A DNA stretch of 64,000 nucleotides, taken from positions 1-64,000 of the forward strand of contig NZ_AYOT01000223.1 of assembly GCF_000500045.1 (NCBI RefSeq), read 5' to 3'. A program made the position numbers and the translations under genes. The notes beneath the pieces were generated by a model that searched no databases, was not told the DNA's origin, and saw only the letters and a program-made list of their open reading frames with translations. Shown here piece by piece: positions 40,105 to 48,874 of this stretch. The DNA comes from Borrelia persica No12 (GTDB lineage: Bacteria > Spirochaetota > Spirochaetia > Borreliales > Borreliaceae). Every line of letters begins with the position of its first letter. Within the stretch, counting starts at the first letter, position 1.

Positions 40105-41127
40105 ATGAAGTTATTAATTCGAGCGTTTGGACTAGTGTTAATTTTGAGCTGTTATAAAATTAAGCAGAGTGAAATTCAGAGTCTGATGAGTCTTTTAGAA
40201 GCTTCAAACAAAAAAGGCCTCGATAGATTTCTTATCATTGATAGGATTGTTGATATTCATATGCATAATAAAGATTATGAAGATGCTTTGAGATTTGTGA
40301 ATCAAGGAGTTGCTAATGACGAGAGTAATGAATATTATCCTTTATATTTTTATTTGATGGGTAATATATATTCTTCTATTAAGGAAGATTCCGTAGCTTT
40401 TACTTATTATAGATATGTTGTTGATAATTTTGATGATTATATTTATGAAAATAGTTCCATAAAGTTAGATATTGCAAAGAGAGTGATCGGTTTAAATATT
40501 GATGCTGGATATAAAGTAAACTACTATAAATTATTGCTTAATTATGATTCTGAAAATCTTACTAATGAGGATAGAGGTAATTATTATTATAATCTTGCTT
40601 TAAGTTTAGAGAGTATTCAAAGTTATGATGAGGCGTATTTTTATTATAAAAAATTACTCACAATACCAAGAGCAAACTTGAAAATAGATTCAAGAGATTA
40701 TTCTGGTGTTATTACCAAAGTTAATTATTATGATAATCCAGATTTTGTGATTTATAGAAATTTGAATGATTTGATTTACTATGTTAAGAGGTATATTTTT
40801 TCAGGCAATACTACAAGCTTATTAAGTATAAGAGATAAGCATAATTTTTTTATTCAAAGTTGGGATCAACGAGGTGGAAGAAGTAATTCAATTAATACAA
40901 ATAGCTTTTTGACAACTATGATTAAGCTTAGTAGTAGACGAAAAAATGGCATACAGTTCGCAACTACTTTTGAAGAGGATTCTAGTGATGATATATCTTA
41001 TCTTGGATCTACTGGTTGGGAGCATATTCGGGAATGGTATTTTGTTTTTAAAAAGATTTCTTATCCAAAAGATCCAGAAATTAATAATGGTTGGGCTTGG
41101 ATAGGTGTTTACTTGGGTAAAAAATAG
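40105..41127 (+). CDS. TPR-like lipoprotein, unknown function
   Basis: 340 aa from the ATG at 40105; 14 codons earlier is an in-frame ATG that would disrupt the lipoprotein signal. The lipobox LILSC places the lipidated Cys at 16. Tetratricopeptide-like repeats are visible (about 55-100 and about 170-205: YYYNLALSLESIQSYDEAYFYYKKLL). The C-terminal half (to WAWIGVYLGKK) is unrecognised. The ribosome-binding site is weak. The next gene starts 10 bp downstream. Confidence 0.78.
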   Translation: MKLLIRAFGLVLILSCYKIKQSEIQSLMSLLEASNKKGLDRFLIIDRIVDIHMHNKDYEDALRFVNQGVANDESNEYYPLYFYLMGNIYSSIKEDSVAFTYYRYVVDNFDDYIYENSSIKLDIAKRVIGLNIDAGYKVNYYKLLLNYDSENLTNEDRGNYYYNLALSLESIQSYDEAYFYYKKLLTIPRANLKIDSRDYSGVITKVNYYDNPDFVIYRNLNDLIYYVKRYIFSGNTTSLLSIRDKHNFFIQSWDQRGGRSNSINTNSFLTTMIKLSSRRKNGIQFATTFEEDSSDDISYLGSTGWEHIREWYFVFKKISYPKDPEINNGWAWIGVYLGKK

Positions 41128-41137
41128 GGAGATTTGT

Positions 41138-41989
41138 GTGAATTTACTTAATGGTCTTTTGAATTTTTTATTTTTGTTTTATTCTAATGTTTCTACTATA
41201 AATGATGTTTCATCTAAATCTAGCATAAAGAGAACAATTGATTGGAATGAAAAATTGGTTTATTTTGACATTATTAAACCCGTAGATGAAGACAGATTTG
41301 GTAAGGTTGGGATTGATTCTACTTCTAGATTAGTGTTTAGTGTTAATGATTTTAAGGATACTTTGATAAGAGAGTCTCTTTTTGAAATGATAATTGATTC
41401 TGATTTTACTTTTAAAGACTATTTTGATTCTGATCCCCATTTAATAATGTATTTTTCAGGACTTGATAGTATTTTAAAAAGGGGATATATGAAGTATTCG
41501 GAAGATTTAAAAAGCATAACCGTTAGGTATGAGCTTTGCCTTTTCCCTGATTTTATAAATTTGTTTTTAGGTCATATTAAGCCTTATAAAGCTTTCTATC
41601 CATTGGTTAATACAACTGCTGAGCAGTTTGTATATACAGGAATTATTATTTATGCGGGTGATGATTATAAATCTTCTTCTAATTCTGTTGTTAGATTAAA
41701 TGATGCTTTTTTTGTTAAAATTTATGATGAAAATATTAAGCTTTATTTTGACAAAAGAATGGTTGAACCAGATGCTCTTAAAAAATGGGGCATGCTTGAA
41801 TATACAAATGATATCTCTTATAAGAATAAAGACAGGATTGGAGATTATCCTTTAAGATTGGTTGCTAAAGGGGTTTATGGGAAATATCACTCAGATATTA
41901 TACTTGATGATTATTCTATAAATAAGATCTTTTCAAATGAAAATAATATCAATCTTTTAAGAGAGGGTAAGTTTGTTGTTATTAAGTGA
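41138..41989 (+). CDS. Exported spirochaetal protein, unknown function
   Basis: 283 aa from a GTG at 41138 that has AGGGAGA upstream; longer in-frame starts would overlap the TPR gene by over 20 bp. The N-terminal hydrophobic stretch LLNGLLNFLFLFYS looks like a signal peptide. The C-terminus PLRLVAKGVYGKYHSDIILDDY ... NINLLREGKFVVIK resembles a region I associate with conserved spirochaete envelope proteins, but no domain can be named. It is paired with the TPR lipoprotein. Confidence 0.7.
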   Translation: MNLLNGLLNFLFLFYSNVSTINDVSSKSSIKRTIDWNEKLVYFDIIKPVDEDRFGKVGIDSTSRLVFSVNDFKDTLIRESLFEMIIDSDFTFKDYFDSDPHLIMYFSGLDSILKRGYMKYSEDLKSITVRYELCLFPDFINLFLGHIKPYKAFYPLVNTTAEQFVYTGIIIYAGDDYKSSSNSVVRLNDAFFVKIYDENIKLYFDKRMVEPDALKKWGMLEYTNDISYKNKDRIGDYPLRLVAKGVYGKYHSDIILDDYSINKIFSNENNINLLREGKFVVIK

Positions 41990-42056
41990 TAGTCTTTAAA
42001 ATTTGAATTATACTTTAATAATACTTGTCTTTTTTGGGATAATAAATTAACATGTT

Positions 42057-42092
42057 ATAAGGGCTTATTATCATGATAAGTAATGCCCTTAT
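42057..42092 (+). repeat. Inverted repeat between leader and 5' end of tRNA-Thr
   Basis: ATAAGGGC (42057-42064) is the exact reverse complement of GCCCTTAT (42085-42092), the first 8 nt of tRNA-Thr. Between them lies a perfect 12-bp palindrome TTATCATGATAA (42068-42079). Confidence 0.75.
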
Positions 42093-42157
42093 AGCTCAGG
42101 TGGTAGAGCACCACCATGGTAAGGTGGCGGTCGTCGGTTCAAGTCCGATTGAGGGCT
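42085..42157 (+). tRNA. tRNA-Thr (GGT)
   Basis: Acceptor GCCCTTA/TGAGGGC with one G-U, D-arm GCTC/GAGC, anticodon stem CCACC/GGTGG with loop ATGGTAA (anticodon GGT), T-arm GTCGG-TTCAAGT-CCGAT. CCA not encoded. First in a tRNA-Thr, rpmG, tRNA-Trp, secE, nusG cluster, as in other Borrelia. Confidence 0.96.
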
Positions 42158-42180
42158 TTTTTATATTCAGGAGTTTTATT

Positions 42181-42360
42181 ATGGGCAAAAAAAAAGGTAA
42201 AGGGGCTGTTGAGCTTATAGCTTTGGTATGTGAGGAGACAGGGATTAGAAATTATACTACTACTAAGAATAGACGTAATAAGCAGGAAAAATTGGAATTG
42301 ATGAAATACTGTCCGGTTCTCAGAAAGCATACTCTTCATAAAGAAGGCAAAATAAAGTGA
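42181..42360 (+). CDS. rpmG: Ribosomal protein L33
   Basis: 59 aa. The true start is the ATG at 42181 (CAGGAG upstream), not an upstream in-frame ATG that would run through tRNA-Thr. It matches L33 along [31 protein letters not shown]. Of the four zinc-ribbon cysteines only one remains in each pair (VCEETG and YCPVLRK), so zinc binding is probably lost. Located between two tRNA genes, with transcription continuing toward secE. Confidence 0.95.
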   Translation: MGKKKGKGAVELIALVCEETGIRNYTTTKNRRNKQEKLELMKYCPVLRKHTLHKEGKIK

Positions 42361-42370
42361 TTAAAGTGAT

Positions 42371-42442
42371 AGGTCAGTAGTTCAATGGTAGAACGGTGGT
42401 CTCCAAAACCACATGTTGGGGGTTCGATTCCCTTCTGACCTG
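42371..42442 (+). tRNA. tRNA-Trp (CCA)
   Basis: Acceptor AGGTCAG/CTGACCT, D-arm GTTC/GAAC, anticodon stem GTGGT/ACCAC with loop CTCCAAA (anticodon CCA), T-arm GGGGG-TTCGATT-CCCTT. Discriminator G. CCA not encoded. It lies 10 bp after rpmG and 30 bp before secE. Confidence 0.96.
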
Positions 42443-42472
42443 TTGTCTGTATTATTAAAGAGAGGCTTTTAG

Positions 42473-42643
42473 ATGTTTAAATTTTTTAAAGAAAGTATTT
42501 TAGAGCTTAAAAAAATAACGTGGCCTAAATATGGTGAAGTAATAGGAAGTGGAAAACAAGTTTTTTGGTTGGTTGTTTTTATTTCTGTTTTTTTGGGTAT
42601 GGTAGATTATATCATGTATCTTGCTATAACTCGTATATTTTAA
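42473..42643 (+). CDS. secE: SecE preprotein translocase subunit
   Basis: 56 aa, too short for common gene-finder cut-offs. MFKFFKESILELKKITWP has the SecE amphipathic segment with the conserved KxxxWP. One membrane helix follows (about 29-52: VFWLVVFISVFLGMVDYIMYL). AGAGAGG precedes the ATG. It is the single-helix SecE that joins SecY and SecG. It is 9 bp before nusG, the usual secE-nusG pair. Confidence 0.95.
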   Translation: MFKFFKESILELKKITWPKYGEVIGSGKQVFWLVVFISVFLGMVDYIMYLAITRIF

Positions 42644-42652
42644 GGAAAGATT

Positions 42653-43207
42653 ATGTCTAGGGCCTGGTATGTTTTGCAAACTTTTTCTCAGTATGAAAAA
42701 AAAATAGAACAAGAAATAAAGCTTTTAATTAGGGAAGGTGTTTTTGGTAGTAATGTTTTGGATGTTAAGGCTCCTATTGAGAGAGTAGAAGAGATAAGAA
42801 ATGGAAGAAAACGAATACGTGAGAGAAAAATTTGGCCAGGATATATTCTAATTGAATTGGATCTTCCTGATCAGGATTGGAAAAGTACTGTGGCTAACAT
42901 TATTAAGATACCTGGTGTTGTAAATTTTGTTGGTACTACTAAAGAACAAAAACCTCTTCCAATTAGTGATGAAGAAGTTAAAAGTGTATTTATGCTTGCT
43001 GGAGAAATTAAGGCAGATAAGTCTATTTTTATACTTTATGATTTTGAGGAAGGTGAGCGAGTAAGAATTAAGGGGGGACCTTTTGATTCTTTTGAGGGTG
43101 TTATTGGATCTATTGATTATGAAAAGAAAAAATTGAAAGTTGCAGTTCAAATTTTTGGGAGGTCAACACCTGTTGAAGTTGATTTTCAACATATAGAAAA
43201 AATTTAG
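42653..43207 (+). CDS. nusG: NusG transcription factor
   Basis: 184 aa. The N-terminal NGN domain (WYVLQTFSQYEKKIEQEI; WPGYILIELDL) and C-terminal KOW domain (EEGERVRIKGGPFDSFEGVIGSID) are complete. It binds RNA polymerase and modulates pausing and termination. AGGAAAG precedes the ATG. A 51-bp leader separates it from rplK. Confidence 0.97.
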   Translation: MSRAWYVLQTFSQYEKKIEQEIKLLIREGVFGSNVLDVKAPIERVEEIRNGRKRIRERKIWPGYILIELDLPDQDWKSTVANIIKIPGVVNFVGTTKEQKPLPISDEEVKSVFMLAGEIKADKSIFILYDFEEGERVRIKGGPFDSFEGVIGSIDYEKKKLKVAVQIFGRSTPVEVDFQHIEKI

Positions 43208-43258
43208 CAATAAGTTTAATGGGAGCTTTGATAGCGTTATTACCATAAGGAGTTTTTT

Positions 43259-43693
43259 ATGTCTAAGAAAAAAAAGGAAGTTGCTTGGATTAAGCTTCAA
43301 GTTCCGGCTGCTCAGGCTGCTCCAGGAGCCAAAATAGGACAAGCTCTTGGGCCTCATGGTGTTAGTGGTCCTCAATTTGTTAAGGAATTTAATGAGAGAA
43401 CTGCTAAAATGGAGCCAGGAATTGTTGTTCCTGTTATTATTACTGTTTACAGTGATAAAAGTTTTTCATTTATTGTTAAAACCCCGCCAGCTTCGATTTT
43501 AATTAAGAAAGCTGTTGGAATAGAAACAGGTTCTAAGAAAGCAAATACAGATAAGGTTGGAACTATATCAAAAGAAAAAGTAATGGAAATTGCAAGGGTT
43601 AAGATGCCTGATTTGAATGCAAAAACAGAACAGGCAGCATTTAAGATTATTGCGGGAAGTGCTCGTTCTATGGGTGTTGAGGTGGAAAAATAA
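43259..43693 (+). CDS. rplK: Ribosomal protein L11
   Basis: 144 aa. The N-terminal proline-rich [24 protein letters not shown] and the C-terminal rRNA-binding domain ([21 protein letters not shown]) are intact. It binds the GTPase-associated region of 23S rRNA. ATAAGGAG precedes the ATG. Its stop overlaps the rplA start by 1 nt (TAATG). Confidence 0.97.
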   Translation: MSKKKKEVAWIKLQVPAAQAAPGAKIGQALGPHGVSGPQFVKEFNERTAKMEPGIVVPVIITVYSDKSFSFIVKTPPASILIKKAVGIETGSKKANTDKVGTISKEKVMEIARVKMPDLNAKTEQAAFKIIAGSARSMGVEVEK

Positions 43694-44367
43694 TGGCTAA
43701 GAGTGGAAAAAAATATATTCAAGCTCTATCTAAGGTGGATAAGCTTAAATCTTATAATATTGATGATGCAATATCTTTATTGAAAGAGATTAAGTTTGTG
43801 AAATTTGATGAGACTATAGATGTATCTATTAATCTTAATCTAAAGAAAAATCATACAGTTAGAGATACAGTTGTTTTGCCGCATCAGTTTATGAGGGAGA
43901 AAAAGATACTTGTTTTTGCAAAAGGTGAAAGGGCTGAGGAAGCACGAGAATGTGGTGCTACTTATGTTGGGGATGATGATCTTATTGATAAGATTAAAGG
44001 CGGTTTTAGTGATTTTGATATCGTTGTTGCAACGCCTGATATGATGAGAGATGTGGGAAAACTTGGTCCAATTTTGGGTAAAAGAGGGTTGATGCCAAAT
44101 CCAAAAACGCAAACGATTACAAATGATTTGAAAAATACAATAGCTAGTCTTAAGAAGGGACGTACAGAATTTAGGGCGAATAAAAATGGTGTAATTAATT
44201 TTTCTGTTGGTAAATCTTCTATGGATAATAATAAGATAAAAGAGAATTATGATGAATTTATTAAAGAATTACTTAAGAGACGCCCAAGTGATTTAAAGGG
44301 TACTTTTGTGGATAGTGTTTATGTTTCATCTACTATGGGACCTTCTGTAAAGATTGATTTTATTTAG
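43693..44367 (+). CDS. rplA: Ribosomal protein L1
   Basis: 224 aa. The family signature [18 protein letters not shown] lies near residues 117-134. It forms the L1 stalk and in many bacteria represses its own operon by binding the leader mRNA. The 43208-43258 leader ahead of rplK is the likely place, but no L1-site structure could be drawn with confidence. Coupled to rplK by TAATG. Confidence 0.96.
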   Translation: MAKSGKKYIQALSKVDKLKSYNIDDAISLLKEIKFVKFDETIDVSINLNLKKNHTVRDTVVLPHQFMREKKILVFAKGERAEEARECGATYVGDDDLIDKIKGGFSDFDIVVATPDMMRDVGKLGPILGKRGLMPNPKTQTITNDLKNTIASLKKGRTEFRANKNGVINFSVGKSSMDNNKIKENYDEFIKELLKRRPSDLKGTFVDSVYVSSTMGPSVKIDFI

Positions 44368-44377
44368 GAGTTGCATT

Positions 44378-44866
44378 ATGGATAAAAAGATAAATCCTAA
44401 AAAGGTTGAAATGTTTGATTCGTTAAGAGGATTTTTAGATGGTAAGGATAATATTTTTTTCTTAGATTACAGAGGTTTAACAGTAGCACAACTTACTAAT
44501 TTGAGAAACAAAATTGAGGATGAGAAGGGTGCGTTAAGAGTTGTTAAAAATAATATAATGAAAAGGGTTTTGAAAGATAAAAATATCGAAGGTCTTGATT
44601 CTTATCTTTTAGGTCCAACAGCTGTTGTTACTGCTGTTGATGAAGCCAATGTTGTTGCAAAAATTTTTTATGAATTTGTAAAAACTAGTACTTTAAAGGT
44701 CAAAGGCGGTTTTGTTTTAGGAGAAGTTTATGATGAAGCTAAACTTAATGCATATAGTAAGCTTCCTACTAAGCTTGAAGCTATCTCTTTGTTTATGAGT
44801 GTGCTTAAAGCACCAATGTCCAAACTAGTCAGAACTTTAAAGGCTTTGTCTGATGTTAAAGCGTAA
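44378..44866 (+). CDS. rplJ: Ribosomal protein L10
   Basis: 162 aa from the ATG at 44378 (TAGGAG upstream); an upstream in-frame ATG lies within rplA and is not used. The L10 core [19 protein letters not shown] and [13 protein letters not shown] is present. It anchors L7/L12 dimers through its C-terminal helix. 10 bp after rplA. Confidence 0.95.
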   Translation: MDKKINPKKVEMFDSLRGFLDGKDNIFFLDYRGLTVAQLTNLRNKIEDEKGALRVVKNNIMKRVLKDKNIEGLDSYLLGPTAVVTAVDEANVVAKIFYEFVKTSTLKVKGGFVLGEVYDEAKLNAYSKLPTKLEAISLFMSVLKAPMSKLVRTLKALSDVKA

Positions 44867-44868
44867 AG

Positions 44869-44903
44869 CAGTGTTAGTCTTAATAGAGTGCATGCTATCA
44901 CTG
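44869..44903 (+). promoter_or_regulatory. Hairpin between rplJ and rplL
   Basis: CAGTGTTAG (44869-44877) pairs with CTATCACTG (44895-44903) over eight of nine positions, around a 17-nt loop. No T-run follows. It may process or attenuate the mRNA so that L7/L12 is made in excess of L10. Confidence 0.55.
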
Positions 44904-44935
44904 TTTAAAATAAATGTGAAAGGAGTTAAGTTAAT

Positions 44936-45307
44936 ATGGCACTAAATAAAGAAGATATTTTAACATGGCTTGAAGAAGCTAAAACAAGTGAAGTTGTAGA
45001 ACTTATAACAGCTATTGAAGAAAAGTTTGGAGTTACTGCTGCTGCTGTTGCAGTTGCTGCTGGACCTGCTGTTGCTGGTGGTGGTGCTGAGGAGCAGACA
45101 GAGTTTGATGTGATGCTTGTGTCTTTTGGGGATAGTAAGATAAACGTTATTAAAGAAGTAAGAGCTATTACTGGACTTGGACTTGGAGAAGCGAAAGCTT
45201 TGGTTGAATCTGCTCCTAAAGCAGTTAAGGAAGGTGTTTCAAAAGCAGATGCTGATGAGATAAAGAAGAAACTGGAAGCAGTTGGTGCAAAAGTTGAAAT
45301 TAAATAG
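44936..45307 (+). CDS. rplL: Ribosomal protein L7/L12
   Basis: 123 aa. The N-terminal dimer domain, the Ala/Gly-rich hinge ([17 protein letters not shown], about 40-56) and the C-terminal factor-binding domain ([25 protein letters not shown]) are all recognisable. It recruits translation GTPases. AGGAG at 44921-44925 precedes the ATG. Confidence 0.97.
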   Translation: MALNKEDILTWLEEAKTSEVVELITAIEEKFGVTAAAVAVAAGPAVAGGGAEEQTEFDVMLVSFGDSKINVIKEVRAITGLGLGEAKALVESAPKAVKEGVSKADADEIKKKLEAVGAKVEIK

Positions 45308-45336
45308 AGCATTAAAAATATGCCAAATTGTTTATT

Positions 45337-45362
45337 CCACATGTCATTTTAGTGGCATGTGG
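45337..45362 (+). promoter_or_regulatory. Hairpin between rplL and rpoB
   Basis: CCACATGTCA and TGGCATGTGG form a 10-bp stem (one G-U) with loop TTTTAG, followed by TTTGTTGTGTCTT. In E. coli an attenuator and RNase III site lie at this junction. The structure here could partly end or cleave the transcript before rpoB. Confidence 0.65.
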
Positions 45363-45392
45363 TTTGTTGTGTCTTAAAAAAGGAGTCTTTTA

Positions 45393-48300
45393 ATGATAAA
45401 AAGGGTTCATCTAGGACAAGGAAAAGCCGAAGAGATCTTAAACTTACCTAACCTAATAGAAATACAATTGAATTCGTATGAAAAATTTTTGCAACTTGAG
45501 AGATTGAAAAATAATAAACCTTTACTCAATGAAGGCCTTGAATCTGTATTTAGAGATGTTTTTCCTATGAAAAGTAGCAATGGTGAAGTTGCTCTTGAGT
45601 ATGAAAAATATTATATCGAATATGATTCTCTTAGTTTTACTGAGAAAGAATGTAAAAGAAAAGGGCAAAGTTATGAGGCTGTCTTAAAGATAAGATTAAA
45701 TTTACAGTTTCTAACGACAGGAGAGATAAGACAAAAAGATGTCTATATGGGAACTATTCCTTTAATGACTGATAGGGGAACTTTTATTGTTAATGGTGCT
45801 GAGAGAGTCATTGTATCACAAATCCATAGATCTCCTGGGGTTGTGTTTTATAAGGAAAAAGATTTGTACTATGCTCGTATTATTCCTTATCGTGGTTCTT
45901 GGCTAGAGTTTGAAATTGACTCAAAGAAAGATTACCTTTATGTTAAGATAGACAGGAAAAAAAGAATACTTGTTACTCTTTTCTTAAGAGCTTTGGGACT
46001 TGATACTAGAGAGAAGATAATAGAGACTTTTTATAAGATTAAAAAAATTGAAGTGAATGATGATACTAAAAGGGAAATTACAGGACAGTATTTGGCAACA
46101 AATGTTACTATAAAAGAAAATATGACCTATAGAGCAGGTGATAAGATAACTTTGCAAGACATTGAAGATTTCTTGCAGAATGGAGTTAAAGAAATAGATC
46201 TCATTGATTTTGAGGGATATTATAGTGTTCCTGGAAAACATTTCATTAGTTCCGATGTTATTTTAAATTGTTTTGAAAAAGAAGATGCTTATTTTGCTTT
46301 GAAAGATGGATTTAAAGAGCTATCAAGAGAATCTGTGATGCTTGCAGTTTATAGTGTGCTTTTACCTGGTGAACCAATATCTATTGATAATGCTGAGAAT
46401 GATTTGAGAACTGTGTTTTTTTCAGAAAAAAGATATGATTTGGGTCATGTAGGAAGATATAAGCTTTCTAAAAAGTTTGGTCTTGATGATCTTACAACAT
46501 CAGTTCTAACTATGACAGATATAGTAAATACTATATCTCATCTCTTAAGGATATATGATGGACATGATGTTCTTGATGATATAGATCATCTTGGAAATAG
46601 AAGAGTTCGTTCTGTTGGTGAGTTGCTTACAAATATATATAAAGGTGCAATGTCAAGAGTAGAAAAGATTGCAAAAGACAGAATGTCTAATAAAGAGGTA
46701 TTTAACCTTAAACCTCAAGAATTAATCAGTGTGAAGCCCGTTGTTTCTGCTGTTAAAGAATTTTTTGCAACCAGTCAGCTCTCTCAGTTTATGGATCAGG
46801 TTAATCCTTTGGCTGAACTTACTCATAAGAGACGTCTTAATGCTTTGGGTCCTGGAGGACTCTCAAGAGATCGAGCAGGCTTTGAAGTAAGAGATGTGCA
46901 TTATACTCATTATGGTAGGATGTGTCCTATTGAAACCCCTGAGGGACCAAATATTGGACTTATTGTTTCTTTGGCTACCTATTCAAAAGTAAATGATTAT
47001 GGTTTCTTAGAGACCCCTTATAGAAAGGTGGTTGATGGTAAGGTAACTGATGAGATTGAATACCTATCTGCGATTGATGAGGAGAAGAAATGTATTGCTC
47101 AGGCAAATGCTTCTGTTGGAGCTGATGGTAATTATACTGATGACTTGGTTTCTGTTAGAATTTCTGGTGATTATACTACGATGATGCCTAAAAATATCGA
47201 TTACATGGATGTTTCACCTAGACAGTTAATATCTGTTTCCTCAGCATTAATACCTTTTCTTGAGCATAATGATGCAAACCGTGCTCTTATGGGTTCAAAT
47301 ATGCAGCGTCAGGCAGTTCCTTTGTTATTTCCACAACCACCTATTGTTGGTACTGGTATGGAAAGAATAGTTGCAAAAGATTCTGGTGTTGTTATTAAAG
47401 CAAAAAGAGCGGGCAGAGTTGTATTGGCAACAAGTAAAAAAATAGTTATCAAACCTGAGGATGCAACTTCTGAGAAAGATTTAGATGAATATGAGCTTGC
47501 TAAATATGAGAGAACAAATCAGGATACTTCTTTCAATCATTTAGTTTTGGTAAAGAATGGCCAAATGGTTAGTAAGGATGAAATTATAGCAGATGGTCCT
47601 GCTACCAGATATGGAGAGTTGGCACTTGGTAATAATCTGTTGGTTGGTTTTATTCCTTGGAATGGATTTAATTATGAAGATGCTATCTTGATTTCTGAGA
47701 GAATTGTAAAAGAAGATCTCTATACTTCAATTCATATTAAAGAATTTAGTATTGAAGTAAGAGAAACTAAGCTTGGGCCTGAAAAAGTTACGGCTGATAT
47801 TCCTAATGTTAGTGGCAAAATATTAAGTAAACTTGATGAAAATGGAATTGTGCGAATAGGTACTTATGTAAAACCGGGTGATATTTTAATTGGTAAAGTT
47901 ACTCCAAAATCGGAAGGAGATATTACTCCTGAATTTAAACTTTTAACATCTATATTTGGTGAGAAAGCAAAAGATGTTAAGAATAATTCATTAAAAGTCC
48001 CTCATGGTACTGAGGGTACTGTAATTGATGTTCAAAGAATCACTAAAGAGGATGTTAGCAATCTTCCACCTGGTGTTGATGAAATATTAAAGGTTTATAT
48101 TGCAAAAAAAAGAAAACTTAAAGAAGGCGATAAAATGGCGGGAAGACATGGAAATAAGGGTGTAGTTGCCAAAATTCTTCCTGTTGAAGATATGCCATAT
48201 CTTGCAGATGGAACTCCTCTTGATATATGTCTCAATCCCTTGGGAGTGCCATCTCGTATGAATATTGGTCAATTGATGGAGTCTCAACTTGGTCTTGCTG

Positions 48301-48860
48301 GTAAGTATCTTGGTGAATATTATGATGTTCCTGTGTTTGAGTCTGCTACAAATGAGTGTATTCAAGAGAAATTAAAAAAAGCTGGATTTAATGAAACATC
48401 AAAGGCCATCTTGTATGATGGATATACAGGAGAGCCATTTGAAAATGAAGTTATGGTTGGGGTTATATACATGCTTAAGCTTCATCACCTTGTTGATGAT
48501 AAGATGCATGCAAGATCTACAGGTCCTTATTCACTTGTATCTCAACAACCTCTTGGTGGTAAGGCTCAGTTTGGTGGGCAAAGGCTTGGAGAGATGGAAG
48601 TTTGGGCGCTTGAAGCTTATGGGGCTGCTCATACTCTCCAAGAGTTATTAACAGTAAAATCAGATGATATGTCAGGAAGAGTTAAAATATATGAAAATAT
48701 TGTTAAAGGTATTCCTACTAATGTATCTGGAATTCCTGAATCTTTCAATGTTTTGATGCAGGAACTAAGAGGTCTTGGTTTTGATTTATCTATTTATGAT
48801 GATGATGGAAATCAAATTCCTTTAACAGAAAAGGAAGAGGAGTTAATTAATAAGACTTAG
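45393..48860 (+). CDS. rpoB: RNA polymerase beta subunit
   Basis: 1155 aa, slightly shorter than E. coli RpoB because it lacks the large lineage-specific insertions. The rifampicin-pocket region reads [32 protein letters not shown], and other conserved stretches include [12 protein letters not shown] and [22 protein letters not shown] precedes the ATG. Residue 483 is Asn where E. coli has Ser531, as reported for naturally rifampicin-resistant Borrelia. It lies 14 bp before rpoC in one operon. Confidence 0.98.
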   Translation: MIKRVHLGQGKAEEILNLPNLIEIQLNSYEKFLQLERLKNNKPLLNEGLESVFRDVFPMKSSNGEVALEYEKYYIEYDSLSFTEKECKRKGQSYEAVLKIRLNLQFLTTGEIRQKDVYMGTIPLMTDRGTFIVNGAERVIVSQIHRSPGVVFYKEKDLYYARIIPYRGSWLEFEIDSKKDYLYVKIDRKKRILVTLFLRALGLDTREKIIETFYKIKKIEVNDDTKREITGQYLATNVTIKENMTYRAGDKITLQDIEDFLQNGVKEIDLIDFEGYYSVPGKHFISSDVILNCFEKEDAYFALKDGFKELSRESVMLAVYSVLLPGEPISIDNAENDLRTVFFSEKRYDLGHVGRYKLSKKFGLDDLTTSVLTMTDIVNTISHLLRIYDGHDVLDDIDHLGNRRVRSVGELLTNIYKGAMSRVEKIAKDRMSNKEVFNLKPQELISVKPVVSAVKEFFATSQLSQFMDQVNPLAELTHKRRLNALGPGGLSRDRAGFEVRDVHYTHYGRMCPIETPEGPNIGLIVSLATYSKVNDYGFLETPYRKVVDGKVTDEIEYLSAIDEEKKCIAQANASVGADGNYTDDLVSVRISGDYTTMMPKNIDYMDVSPRQLISVSSALIPFLEHNDANRALMGSNMQRQAVPLLFPQPPIVGTGMERIVAKDSGVVIKAKRAGRVVLATSKKIVIKPEDATSEKDLDEYELAKYERTNQDTSFNHLVLVKNGQMVSKDEIIADGPATRYGELALGNNLLVGFIPWNGFNYEDAILISERIVKEDLYTSIHIKEFSIEVRETKLGPEKVTADIPNVSGKILSKLDENGIVRIGTYVKPGDILIGKVTPKSEGDITPEFKLLTSIFGEKAKDVKNNSLKVPHGTEGTVIDVQRITKEDVSNLPPGVDEILKVYIAKKRKLKEGDKMAGRHGNKGVVAKILPVEDMPYLADGTPLDICLNPLGVPSRMNIGQLMESQLGLAGKYLGEYYDVPVFESATNECIQEKLKKAGFNETSKAILYDGYTGEPFENEVMVGVIYMLKLHHLVDDKMHARSTGPYSLVSQQPLGGKAQFGGQRLGEMEVWALEAYGAAHTLQELLTVKSDDMSGRVKIYENIVKGIPTNVSGIPESFNVLMQELRGLGFDLSIYDDDGNQIPLTEKEEELINKT

Positions 48861-48874
48861 GTTTTGAGGATTTT

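Noticed and set aside
42073-42180. N-terminal extension of rpmG through tRNA-Thr
   Set aside because: The extension translates the tRNA; the ATG at 42181 has its own ribosome-binding site and gives a normal L33.
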